64,000 nucleotides of DNA, taken from positions 202,938,050-203,002,049 of the forward strand of contig OY856188.1 in assembly GCA_963693315.1 (NCBI GenBank), in the 5' to 3' direction. The DNA is from Diogma glabrata (Eukaryota > Arthropoda > Insecta > Diptera > Cylindrotomidae). A model generated the notes under the pieces. It was not told the origin of the DNA. It saw only the letters and a list, made by a program, of their open reading frames with translations, and ran no database searches. Positions within the stretch are counted from its first letter, which is position 1; every line of letters begins with the position of its first letter. The position numbers were made by a program, and so were the translations under genes. This document shows, in pieces, positions 1 to 11,209 of the stretch.

Positions 1-246
1 AAACCGTTCAAACATTTATCTGCTGTATCTATTTCTTCCGGTTTTAAATTCCAGTTTTGAAATTGCTGAAAAACATCTGTTCCTTTTGCTTGTAGTAGAA
101 TTTCAATTTGTTCTTCATCCGGGACGTATCCTTAATCTTGATGAAATTAGATTGTTGTTCCATGAACATCTAAAGTTAATGATGCTTTTCTTTATATCAC
201 CTGTTACACTTATTGGATTTGGTAACGGGTAGGATATGGACGCCTC
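1..246 (-). pseudogene. Ty3/Gypsy gag N-terminal fragment (upstream repeat unit)
   Basis: The minus strand encodes the same gag N-terminal stretch as 2511-2755, including a segment reading DVFQQFQNWNLKPEE. It belongs to the preceding tandem unit. An extra C near 131 shifts the frame relative to the second copy. The remainder of this gag would lie left of the window. Confidence 0.65.
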
Positions 247-468
247 ATGGTAAACTCATGGTTTTACTTTCTTTTCATCGTTGTTGGAATCTTTGTTTTT
301 ATTGTGTTGTTTAAGATGAGAATTCTCTAATTCTAGCTGTTGTAACCTTTTATTTAGTTCTCGAATCGCATCTTTTGTAGCTGGATCCGTTTTTCCGTGA
401 AAACTACCCCAACTTTTTCTTAAATATAGATAAAAGAATAAATTTAGTAAGTATTGTGTATTTAATAC

Positions 469-618
469 CTGGGTGGTTATTTTGTAGTGTTATCTCACTA
501 GGTGAGATAAAATATTTGTCTTTGATCGATTATATTAGATAAAAGAAATCATTTAAACATAATTTCTTTATCTCACTATTTATCTCACCTAGTGAGATAA
601 CACTACAAAGTAACCCTG
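469..618. mobile_element. MITE A, first copy
   Basis: The ends are inverted repeats of about 40 bp: the left side reads CTGGGTGGTTATTTTGTAG and the right side gives a close match on the other strand. Both contain the core TATCTCACTAGGTGAGATA, which is itself nearly palindromic. There is no coding capacity. It sits in the leader region of the Gypsy fragment. No convincing target duplication is seen for this copy alone. Confidence 0.7.
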
Positions 619-1196
619 TTTCGTTTTATCTATTGTTTATATTATTTCTTATAACTTGATTATAACTTTTATGGTTTCAAAAATTAAAAATATTAATTAT
701 TATTTTTTTTAATTTTTATCACACCTGAAACCATGTTTTATTGAGTTTCAATTTGAGAATGATGAACTGAGTTTACAATGACTTACGTCAGTTCATGTTT
801 AACAACGAGTTAACGTTCACAATATAACATACCACAGTAGATTTCGGTCTTAGATTTATCTCTGGCGGGATGGATTAATAGGTTAGCTATGCAGTTAAAC
901 CACCATGTCAATGGTCAATCACCAGGTTCCTGTTTCGACTGCGTAAATGATAGCCTATTACGGACCGTTTGTATGCAATCTCGAGGTAATGGAGAATTTT
1001 TCAAGTACTGAATTCGGTCGGTCTGGTTTTGATAGCACAATCATTTTAGTCTGTTCTAGACAACACTCTTTTTAATTGATACTCAGATCCATGCAACATC
1101 ATATGCTTTCCGTATCCAACATAGTGAAGTGAGGAATTAGTAGACCGATGAATTACGTTACGTATGTCACCAGCAATACTGTGCAGGTGCAGATAC

Positions 1197-1246
1197 CAGG
1201 GTGGCTATTTTGTAGCGTTATCTCACTAGGTGAGGTAAATAGTGAG
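1197..1246. mobile_element. MITE B, truncated at the duplication junction
   Basis: Only the first 50 bases of the inverted MITE are present here. The full copy is at 3706-3870. The sequence switches abruptly to Gypsy RT at 1247, marking the tandem-duplication breakpoint. GTATTTAAT occurs both at 458-466 and at 1247-1255, so a 9-bp target duplication around a composite insertion is an alternative reading. Confidence 0.6.
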
Positions 1247-2755
1247 GTATTTAATCTATATGTATCTATCGGTATTTGATATTTTTGTGTTTCTAAAGCT
1301 GAATTCAAATCGCTTGGATCATTACATATACGAAATTTGTCATTACGACGAACTACTAAGATATTGCTTATCCAATCGCTATGATCATTTTCTCGTACTA
1401 TTATTTTGTCTTTTTCCATTTCATCCAATTTTTGTTTTAATTGTTTTCGCAATTTTATTGGAACACGTCTTGCTAAATGTATATCACCTCTTAATTTACC
1501 TATTCCTTCAAAAACGTCTTTATATTTGTTTATTTTTTCCATTGAATTGCTTGTTGAAATATTTTTTAGAAATTTGATAAGATTTAATTGCTCGCTCGTT
1601 TCTTTACTTACTAATACAATTGTGTCGAACTCAACATATATACTTCTACATATTAGGTTTATTTCGCCTTTTGGAATTATTTTTGTTCTCCAAATGACTT
1701 TAAGATTAAGATAATATTCGTATCTGATATTTGTACTTCAGGAATAATTCATTGTTAATAACTGTTTCAAACTCATTATGTTACAACTTGCACCTGTGTC
1801 TATTTGACATAATATTTTTGAAAATTGTTTCTTTTGCATGTTATTATTTTGAAACTCAAGTTCTATGACTGAATTTAAATTATAAAATATAAATATTCTT
1901 TTCTAGTCATAAAATATCGTACTTATCATTATTATCTATTCTGTTCACTGTTTTTGTAATTTTTTTCTGCATTTACTTTCATAATGATTATGTATTCCAC
2001 ATTTATCACATTTGTGCATCCAAACTGGACATTTTCTAATCTAATGTGATTTGCCACATCTCGAACAATTCTCTATGTATTTTTCTTTATTTGAATAATT
2101 TGATTTGGAATACGCAGATCTCTTTCTTGAATTAGATCTTGATCTCAGTTTTTATCTTGAATTGTGTATTATTTTATTTTTATGTTTGTAATTTTCTTTA
2201 ATGTTTATATGATTCACAGTTTCGCAATTTTGTAGTTTTTCTAATTGTATTTTTGTTTGTTCTGAACCTCTACAAATATTTATTGCATCATTTAATGTGA
2301 TATTATTATTTTCCCATAGCCTTTGTTTTATTTTAATATCGTTAATAGATACTATTAGTCCATCTAAGAGAAGTTCATCCTCCATATTGTCATATTGACA
2401 GTTTTTAATTAATTCACGTAAACGATTTAAATAACTGTCTATGTTTTCGTCTATGTTTTGTGTCGCACTATTAAAAATATATCTTTCATACCTTTAAACA
2501 TTTAAACATTAAACCGTTCAAACATTTATCTGCTGTATCTATTTCTTCCGGTTTTAAATTCCAGTTTTGAAATTGCTGAAAAACATCTGTTCCTTTTGCT
2601 TGTAGTAGAATTTCAATTTGTTCTTCATCCGGGACGTATCTTAATCTTGATGAAATTAGATTGTTGTTCCATGAACATCTAAAGTTAATGATGCTTTTCT
2701 TTATATCACCTGTTACACTTATTGGATTTGGTAACGGGTAGGATATGGACGCCTC
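1247..2755 (-). pseudogene. Ty3/Gypsy (Mag-like) gag-protease-RT relic
   Basis: Reading the minus strand, gag begins near 2755 and continues through 2152-2385. Two retroviral-type zinc knuckles follow at about 1965-2060: CSRCGKSH..KC, interrupted by a stop, and then CDKCGIHNHYESKC. The protease active site QIDTGAS lies at about 1780-1810. The start of reverse transcriptase lies at 1247-1542 and contains DWISNILVV and FRICNDPSDLN. Domain order gag-PR-RT and the DTGA motif identify Ty3/Gypsy. The paired knuckles and the gag style suggest the Mag lineage, which is inference. The rest of RT, RNase H and integrase are missing because the duplication junction cuts the element. Stops and frame changes show it is dead. 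Confidence 0.8.
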
Positions 2756-2977
2756 ATGGTAAACTCATGGTTTTACTTTCTTTTCATCGTTGTTGGAATC
2801 TTTGTTTTTATTGTGTTGTTTAAGATGAGAATTCTCTAATTCTAGCTGTTGTAACCTTTTATTTAGTTCTCGAATCGCATCTTTTGTAGCTGGATCCGTT
2901 TTTCCGTGAAAACTACCCCAACTTTTTCTTAAATATAGATAAAAGAATAAATTTAGTAAGTATTGTGTATTTAATAC

Positions 2978-3127
2978 CTGGGTGGTTATTTTGTAGTGTT
3001 ATCTCACTAGGTGAGATAAAATATTTGTCTTTGATCGATTATATTAGATAAAAGAAATCATTTAAACATAATTTCTTTATCTCACTATTTATCTCACCTA
3101 GTGAGATAACACTACAAAGTAACCCTG
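2978..3127. mobile_element. MITE A, second copy
   Basis: This is the tandem-duplicated counterpart of 469-618, with the same termini and interior. Together with the inverted MITE at 3706-3870 it bounds a segment of about 890 bp. Confidence 0.7.
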
Positions 3128-3705
3128 TTTCGTTTTATCTATTGTTTATATTATTTCTTATAACTTGATTATAACTTTTATGGTTTCAAAAATTAAAAAT
3201 ATTAATTATTATTTTTTTTAATTTTTATCACACCTGAAACCATGTTTTATTGAGTTTCAATTTGAGAATGATGAACTGAGTTTACAATGACTTACGTCAG
3301 TTCATGTTTAACAACGAGTTAACGTTCACAATATAACATACCACAGTAGATTTCGGTCTTAGATTTATCTCTGGCGGGATGGATTAATAGGTTAGCTATG
3401 CAGTTAAACCACCATGTCAATGGTCAATCACCAGGTTCCTGTTTCGACTGCGTAAATGATAGCCTATTACGGACCGTTTGTATGCAATCTCGAGGTAATG
3501 GAGAATTTTTCAAGTACTGAATTCGGTCGGTCTGGTTTTGATAGCACAATCATTTTAGTCTGTTCTAGACAACACTCTTTTTAATTGATACTCAGATCCA
3601 TGCAACATCATATGCTTTCCGTATCCAACATAGTGAAGTGAGGAATTAGTAGACCGATGAATTACGTTACGTATGTCACCAGCAATACTGTGCAGGTGCA
3701 GATAC

Positions 3706-3870
3706 CAGGGTGGCTATTTTGTAGCGTTATCTCACTAGGTGAGGTAAATAGTGAGATAAAAAAATTATGTTTAAATGATTTCTTTTATCTAATATAATCG
3801 ATCAAAGACAAATATTTTATCTCACTTTTTATCTCACCTAGTGAGATAACGCTACAAAATAACCACCCAG
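3706..3870. mobile_element. MITE B, full copy, inverted relative to MITE A
   Basis: The 165-bp element begins CAGGGTGGCTATTTTGTAGC and ends with the inverted match up to CCACCCAG. Its interior is the reverse complement of MITE A. It carries the same TATCTCACTAGGTGAG core at both ends. The superfamily is not assigned because no clear target duplication flanks it. Confidence 0.7.
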
Positions 3871-6304
3871 ATTCCAAATTCCAACTAACAAAATCCTTCC
3901 CTCTAGATAAACTCTCAATATTGCCTTTATTCTAAGCATCTTATACATTTACTGTGATGTGGTACCCTCAACTTTTTTATCGTAAGATCCTTCTTGATCA
4001 ACGAGGGGGTTTTCGTGCATCTACCTATGTACTTTTCTGTGCCCATTTAGGCTTTCTTGCAAAGATGATCTTTCCAAAGTATTTATCTCAAACCTGACAT
4101 TCCTTTAATGCTCATGTCTTCTATTCATTTTCAGAAAAAGAGCAAAAGATAGATGTGGAAGTCTGTGTTTCTTCTTATGATTATCCTTAACAAGCACTAC
4201 ATGATTATCATAGTTGTTTCAACTGCAACTATATCTGTGATCTCCCACTTTGAAGATTGTTCATTTATTTTTATTTCTTATTATTGTTATTATAATTATT
4301 ATATTTTGGTTCCCATGAATATAGTACAAGAAAGGATGGTTTGCAATGTTATAGTATTGCCTTGACTTTATATGTTAAAATTACCTTTGATCGTTATCTG
4401 GGATCCAAGTAATCCCATTCTGAACTGTGATATTTGAATAGACTTCCATGCCATACTGATCTTTGGACCCTTTCCATTACACCCTGAGACGGCACTTTTG
4501 CTAATCAATCAGCGTTGTCTGCCCAACATCAAATCAGAACGAGTTATTAATTGATTATAAAGTATTAGACGATTTCGATTTGACTAAAATAGCTGAATTT
4601 AAGGTGAGTTTCGAATGTATATAAAACATAGCAATTAAGATACGTAAAGCAACTGAAGTGATTTGGGTAGTATTATGAGTACATCAGATAAATCTCAATT
4701 TGAATAAATATAATAATGTTCGTCAATTTAAAATGTTTAAATTAATTAATATTTATTATGTAAATAAAAAATATGTAAAAATAAATTTTTCTTCTGTTAC
4801 TCAATTTTTTTAAAGTAAAGTGAAAAAGTATCGTATTCGAACGCTCACTTTACTACAGTTTTTTTCACTTGCTTAAACAAATTAACTTATTTCAGTCAAA
4901 CCGAAGTGTAAAAAACTAAGACTTAAGTAGTCGATTATATTTTCAAGGTCGTTTGATATAAATTTCTCGATAAAAAATACTTTTTCAATCACAAAAAAAT
5001 TGGAATTTTATCAAATAACTTGGTAATTTACTAATTACCATACGATGCCAATTTCATTTACGAAATTCAATTTAATGAATTAATGATTTTATAGAACAAA
5101 CTAATATAATGTAATGTAAACAAATAAAAATAGTTTTTGAAGTGAATCTAGACCGTACAATAAAATCGATTACTGTAATAAAAATAAGATTACTAAACGT
5201 ATATAATTATTGTATATGAAGTAAAAAAATAATGTTAATTAATTAAATAATAAGTTATATGTATATCTTTTCAACCCATTCGCGTAACACAGCTATAAGT
5301 ATTTTACTTACTTTCTCTTTAGCTTAATGTTTCTGTGCTAAATAATTTTGTGTTGTCTGTCAGTTTTAAATTTTTCTTCATATGATATCTTTATGTTAAA
5401 GTACCATTTTCTCCTTTACCTTGCAATTTTCATTTATTTACTTTTTCAAAATGGAAAACAGGGTTTTTGTGTTTTTTCTCTTATTAATTCACTTATAATA
5501 AATAAATAAAAAGTTTCAATATATTCATATCGTAAAAATATTGAATATATATGTTGTATCTTTTGGACTAGAAGTATGGTAAGATATGGCGTTTTGCGGG
5601 CCCCCAACATTCGTGATGTCATATTCTTGGTTACCTAGTTTCCTGTGTTTCGTTTAAAAATCATTAAAAAACGTAATCAACACGTTTTATTGAAGAAGTT
5701 GAAAATTTCATAAAACTGTGTTCCAAACTGGTTATGTGCACGCAATTTTTGGAATAAATAAATCCCAATCACCCTGGCTACTTCACATATATCACGCTTT
5801 TCTGTGATATACCCTCTTAAATTGATCTTAATATTTCTGTCATATAGTAGCCGGATTGTATTCCGCGGATAAGCTCATTTCATAAAACTAATTTACAAGT
5901 TCTTTCAAACTCAAATTTGACCCATTATTTCCAATTAATCGAGATGCTGACGCTTACTTTACAACCTACTTTCTATCATGTTCCCCTCATCAAATTTAAT
6001 AAACAAAACTTCGAATAGAATATAGATGTCGAACACTTAATAAATAATTATTATTACTATTTTTCGAACGACGTAAAGGTTCTAAGAAATCAATCAATAC
6101 ATTAACATCCCATGGGCTTTTTAATATCTAGATCTTTGTTCGCTTGAAACTTTAAGTAAAACATAGAGATTATAATGTTACGCTTCATTCATTTCGACCA
6201 ACAGTATGGCTCCTGAATTCTAATAAACGTCTTTTAACTCCTAGATGACGCCTTCCCGGGTAAGAAAAAGCTAATTTACCAACCCCGCGGCACAGCTTTT
6301 GGGG
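3871..6304. other. AT-rich non-coding stretch
   Basis: No protein homology, RNA gene or clear repeat was recognised. Short open frames such as 4153-4365 have low-complexity translations and no recognisable motif. The stretch may hold old, unrecognisable transposon sequence. Confidence 0.5.
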
Positions 6305-6412
6305 TTTGGGCTAGGAATGGCAAAACCGGTTTCAATAACATAAGAAAACCGGTTTAGAAACCGGTTTTCCTTGTGTTACGAAACCGGTTTTGCCATCCCT
6401 AGTTTGGGCTAG
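6305..6412. mobile_element. Tiny hAT-like hairpin MITE with target duplication
   Basis: An almost perfect palindrome runs 6311-6402, built from GGCAAAACCGGTTT and its complement repeated around the centre AAACCGGTTTAGAAACCGG. It is flanked by the direct repeat TTTGGGCTAG (6305-6314 and 6403-6412). An 8-10 bp target duplication and AGGGATGGCAAAA-type ends fit hAT non-autonomous elements. At about 90 bp it is unusually small and would make a strong hairpin RNA. Confidence 0.65.
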
Positions 6413-6909
6413 GCTTAACATTTTCAAACGACCCAAGTTTGGACCAACCTTGGACTGATGTCCTGGGACCAAGTCTGGCAAATAAGACTTGTGCCAGGTT
6501 TTCCAAACCAATTTTGTCCCCAGACCTCCTTTAAATGTGTGGAAAGAGGTTGTGGAAAAACTAACATATATAAAACTAAAGATAAACATAATATGGCTTG
6601 CACATGTTAACAATACATTAACCTGGTGAATAATGCGTATAATAAACTGAATATAATATAATAAACTGAATATAATATAATAAACTGATTCTTGGTTAAG
6701 TCTAGGCATTTACAATTGGCCCAGACTGAAACCAAAGTTCACTAACCAAGTTTTGGTTCGCCAATACTGGCCCCAGATTGGTTCGGTGTTTGATATTAGC
6801 AGCTCCTACCCGGGTATTTGTTTATAGTGAAAATTGTGTTGTGTAGTAGGAAATACGATGTGTCACTACAACACATAGAAACCATTTACGACATAGGGCC
6901 TACAACAAC

Positions 6910-6995
6910 ATGCTTTTTTAAAGAATGGATAACTAAACAATAAATTCTATCACACAACAAAATATGACATAGGCCAATATTTCATACTAGGTACA
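6910..6995. repeat. Dispersed repeat shared with 51033-51095
   Basis: The segment includes ACAATAAAT..TAT followed by GACATAGGCCAATATTTCAT and recurs, diverged, at 51033-51095. The family is unknown. Flanking sequence at 6413-6909 shows no recognisable coding content. Confidence 0.4.
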
Positions 6996-7344
6996 GATGT
7001 AAAGGTAATACTCATGATAAAATTGGTAATATTACGTAATTTTACTAACGCTGGGTAAAATTGTAATTTCATTCAAACAGGTTGTTATATTTAATAAAAA
7101 ATAGTTTCGTGAACAGGAATTACAATATTTATCACAACAACGCATATATATCTTTCAACAGCTAGTCACAGTAGAAAATTTATTCTGAGGTATTGAATCC
7201 TTTTTTAACCCTTTGTGTATTAAAGTCAATAAAAACTCGGTTCGGACGGAAATGTTCGTCTGCATGATTCATTTAATTTCATTTGTACACTGCGTTTATT
7301 TATATTTATATAAAACGTTTTTTTTGTGCCGTGTATGTTCCATA

Positions 7345-7842
7345 TAGTCCCTGGGCCCACGCCGAGCTCATGTGATGATTACCACATATTTTATACTTCG
7401 TGAGGCGCCTGTCCTTGACGAGCCGGAAAATTTTTGTTCCACGATTTTCTCCGAATCGGCCGGTTTTTCGTTCGGTAAGCTCCGAAAAATGCCGATTGCC
7501 CGCGATCTTGTAAATTTGCTACCACATTTTAACTGTGGGGGTTGGAAATTTGTTTTAGAACACAAGGGTAAGCTGACATTTTGGTCCGACTGACATTTTG
7601 GTATGTTTGGGTTGTCGGACTAGACAATAGCAGACAAATTTTTGTAGGTAAAGGTTACCCTCGTGTTCTAAATCAAACTTCCAACCCCCATAGTTAAAAA
7701 AAAAATTTATAAGCTCTCGGGCAATCGGTATTTTTCAGAGCTTGCCGAACGAAAATGCGGCCGATTTGAGGAAAATCGCAGAACAAAAGTTTTCGGGCTC
7801 GCGAAGAACAGACGCCTCACGAAGTATAAAATATGTGGTAAT
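7345..7842. mobile_element. Foldback element, copy 1 (right end truncated)
   Basis: Arms of about 200 bp are inverted around a centre near 7610. The left arm starts TAGTCCCTGGGCCCACGCCG and continues through ATTTTATACTTCGTGAGGCG and CCTGTCCTTGACGAGC. The right arm returns the same sequence up to GACGCCTCACGAAG, then stops near GTGGTAAT without the outermost terminus. The second copy at 52181-52725 retains both termini, which defines the family. No transposase is encoded. Short overlapping open frames on both strands here are by-products of the symmetry. Confidence 0.75.
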
Positions 7843-7882
7843 ATAGGAACGTAGACTGATAGATAACTAATGTTTTTCAAAA

Positions 7883-8800
7883 AAAGGGCCTGATTAAATT
7901 GATTTCAAAAAATTATAACAAAATCAAAAACTTTTCCAAAGTTCCAAAAATTATAATAAAATCAAAAATTCCAACTTTCTTCAAAATTCCAAAACTATTC
8001 AAGAGAATATTACAAAATCAAAATCAAAATTTTAAATTTTTTTTTCAAAATTCTAAAAATGTTGCGAAAATGGTTACAAAATCAAAGATTTAAACTTTTT
8101 CCAAAATTCTTACAATATTGCAAAAATTATAACGAAACAAAAATATACGAGCTTTTTTCAAAACTTTAAAAATATTTTAAACAATATATTTAAATCAAAA
8201 ATTTAATCTTTTTTCAAAATTCTAAAAATATTCCAAAAATCAAAATTGCAAAAATTATAACATAATCAAAAATTCAAACTCATTTTCCAACTGTTTCTGA
8301 AACATTTTCCTAATAATTACAGTTTTTGTTAAAAAACGACATTTAATCTGCAACAACTTGATGATATTCAACAACTTCAAAAAAATTGGGAAACAAAGTA
8401 TATGAAAATCATTCTTTTCACATACTTAACGATATTTTTGTCACACTTATAACTCAATAATCAAGGTCCTAGTCTCAAATACAGATGCCAATCTTCAAAA
8501 TATCTCCAAATTCAAATTAATACTCATCACTGAAAATTAACATTTTTTAAGCCAAAAATATGAAAATTATTGATACACTTAATGATCTTATGACACACTT
8601 CCGGTACAGCTATCGAACCCATCGCTCAATTAGTAACTCTATTTTTAGAAAAAAAATTTTGAAATCGCTCCAGTAGTTTTATTGTTTTCGTCGATTGTGA
8701 CGGCCGGACAATTTTTTTTTTGCTTTTTTAGAATCGTTATGACCTAAAACATCGAGAAATGCCAAAAAAGTGGGGGCTTTCAGACAGAAGTAATACTAGT
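7883..8800 (+). repeat. A-rich minisatellite block, family copy 1
   Basis: A degenerate motif of roughly 35-70 bp is repeated many times (AAAATTATAACAAAATCAAA, then TTTTTCAAAATTCTAAAAA). It is followed by a conserved tail with GACACACTT repeats, a block near 8660 resembling CTCCAGYRGTTTT, a T-run, and CTTTCAGACAGAAGTAAT. The same architecture and orientation recur at 39460-40600 and 54260-55930, so this is a defined dispersed element and not random low complexity. Confidence 0.75.
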
Positions 8801-8829
8801 AAAATAGTAATTAACTATTTATAGTATAT

Positions 8830-9870
8830 TTTGTTACAAGGGATAAAGATACCGTTTTTCGTGAGGGAACATTCGTTCGCGAGACGCCAGCGTCTAACCG
8901 ATCTAAACTGCACAGTTCTAAATATTGCCTTTGAGCTTTGTTGAAGGTGATTGTAAATGCCAATCGATTTGGTAATGGAGACCCCTTCACCTTTGAAAGG
9001 TTCTGTCAAAATTGTTGACATTGCAACTTCGATAACTAATTTTTTAACTGCACGTCTCGTACCGTTATATATAAGTTTTGAGTGGTTGATATTCAAATGA
9101 TAATTTGCCCATTGATTTTCAATTGGAGTAGATGCAAGGTATCCCTGGCAGATTGAACGAATGCAAAATTCACAATTCTGGTGAAAAACTAACCGCGTAA
9201 TCTGCTTCCACAACAGTGTCGACAAACTTCTATATTACTCCTTCGCTTTGAATGTTAAACTGAATAAAATTATTTGTAATAAGTTCTTGGCCTTAAGAAT
9301 AGTTCTTTCACTCAGCTATATTATCTTTATTTTTAAAATTTGTTAGAATATTGGGAAATAATTTTTCAACCAATTCTTTCGGCGCCATCAAATTGCGAAA
9401 GTTATGAGTCAAGTCAACTTTCGTTACCAATACAACAATTGATGTAAGAATATCCCAGCTGATCGATCGTTTTGTAGATGGACATGCATATTTCTAGTTC
9501 ACTTTAACGTCTCTCTGTGTCGTCACAAGGTAAAATATTTCAAGCAAGCATATTATTTTCAATGGACTGAATGTTCAATGGCAATTTCAAAGCAGAATGA
9601 ACATTTCCTCCATGTAGTAGCAATGTCGGAGCTATTCCGACTGACGCAAAAGCTAATGTTATGTCATTTTAAGATCTCATTGCTGCCAGAATCAATATAA
9701 TTAAAAACGTTTTACCATTTCCCCATGACCCCCTTCTTCTAAGAAGAAGATTTCTTCTACATTGTTATTGATAGTTTGCATTATAAAAGCCATAATGCCA
9801 TTTATCAGCAGCAGCAGCCGATCGATGGCATTTTAAATTGTTGAGCACTTTCAATTTTCATCACAACGAA
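8830..9870 (-). pseudogene. Helitron RepHel relic: Pif1-like helicase C-terminal part
   Basis: The minus-strand translation follows the order of a Helitron Pif1-family helicase. There is a decayed Walker A region (EEGGHGEMVKRF) near 9725-9760. A segment reading LAFASVGIAPTLLLHGG then HSALKLPL lies at about 9590-9660, followed by LTHNFRNL, FVDTVVEADYAV and FNLPGIPC. The 8815-9225 frame holds YNGTRRAVKKL, ILTEPFKGEGVSI and VQFRSVRRWRLA, which correspond to the usual NGTRL, ILTG..KG..V and QFPVRLAFA motifs. Several stops and frame changes interrupt it. The Rep/HUH domain was not found, so only the helicase end survives. The A-rich block just downstream could be related but no Helitron terminus is proven. 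Confidence 0.8.
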
Positions 9871-10811
9871 CCATTGCGGAACCATGTTTCCGCAAGCGCG
9901 TCATTTTGACCAAACTGGTATGTAAATTCAATAGACCAATTTAACCTACAAGTTCTTCTTGAGAGTAATCGGCCTTTTAGCTAACAAATTATCGGTCATA
10001 AAATGTTAATTTAAATATTATTCTAATAGTTGGCTATTAATTAAATTAAAAGATAACGTGAACAGATTTTTCCTTCCAGACCAAAATAGAAGGCTGTTTA
10101 TTGATCATGGGTATTTCAATTAAAAGGCGTGATATGACCATCAATAATAATTTGTGATACAAAAATTGAAAACAAAAAGTGACATTAGAGTTGATCATCA
10201 ATCTATTCAACTTCAAAATCAGTCGTTCAACCATAGTTTATTTCAGAAGATGTATTAGAGAATATTTTTTCTTTTTCTTCCGATACTAAATATAGCTGTG
10301 ATTAATAGTTATTTCCTTCATCGTTTACGATTATTTTTTCTCGATTCGTAATGTTAGTTTTTATTTTATGATCATCAGCTAAATTACATTTTAAAATAAA
10401 TTTTATGTTATTTATCAGTTCAACGGCTTCCAAAAAGAAAAAGTAGTTTAGGAATTGTAGTTTTTTTTAATCCAGTCATGTTCATGGTCAGTAACTGTAA
10501 AAGCAGACATTTAATTTGGAATTAAACAAACTTCTTTCTTTAGCTATCATTTAAACAAGGACAAGAAGCATTAATTTATTGTTGACAAAGTTCATTACAA
10601 CTTACAAATTGTCGACAAACCCGAAATAAGACAAATGCTTAGACTGTTTGGGTGGCATTGATATATTGTTGGTGTCCTTTTACTGAATCGATTAAAATTG
10701 TTAATGTCCTTATCATTTCTGTATTCTGTAAAATTAGTAGAAAAAGTTTTTGTTGATTTGTTTTTTTTTTTAATTTTTTATTCCGGGTGTGAAAACCACG
10801 CGTACTGTTAT
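9871..10811. other. AT-rich non-coding stretch
   Basis: No supported gene was found. This may include further decayed Helitron sequence upstream of the helicase, but no motif was recognised. Confidence 0.4.
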
Positions 10812-10879
10812 TGAAATATAGAGTTAACGTGAGGTGTTACATACATGAAATATAGAGTTAACGTGAGGTGTTACATACC
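10812..10879. repeat. Two-copy 34-bp direct repeat
   Basis: TGAAATATAGAGTTAACGTG followed by AGGTGTTACATACA occurs twice in tandem, at 10812 and 10846. Just to the right, the minus strand is open for about 45 codons (to about 11010) with a globular-looking composition, but I do not recognise a family. Confidence 0.7.
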
Positions 10880-11209
10880 ACTGGTAATCGCAAAGAGATG
10901 TCACAAACCACGATGATTTCTTCAGTGTGCTGGCGGCTGAGCTCTAGTAAGTCAATGAGTGCACTCTCAATATTAGCTACAGCATATTGCTTGACAATGG
11001 TACGTTATTGGAGAGACGAGCCTTTATATAACAGTATACCACTATACATGTGCTTTAATAATTGAGAAGCACAGTGCGTCACAGGATCAATGAATATGTC
11101 GCTATTTAGATTATTGCAAACCCAATTTTAGTTTAATTTAAAAAAAAATGTCGATCCCATCATGAAACATTAGCCCATGTCATATTTTATTATGTGATTG
11201 GATTTCCTA

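Larger units (their letters stand above)
1..3755. repeat. Tandem duplication, period about 2509 bp
   Basis: Bases 1-1246 recur almost identically at 2511-3755. The only difference I noticed is one extra C near 131 in the first copy. The simplest reading is a unit running 1247-3755, preceded by the tail of an earlier unit that starts left of the window. The junction at 1246/1247 falls inside a MITE and joins it to Gypsy RT sequence. The unit contains a Gypsy gag/protease/RT fragment and two inverted MITEs. The near identity means the duplication is recent or an assembly artefact. Confidence 0.85.

Noticed and set aside
4153..4365. 70-codon hydrophobic frame
   Set aside because: AT-rich by-product with no recognisable motif and no neighbouring gene signals.
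7899..8093. Lys, Asn and Phe rich frames in the A-rich blocks (also 39503-39990)
   Set aside because: Low-complexity translations of minisatellite sequence without start context or conservation.
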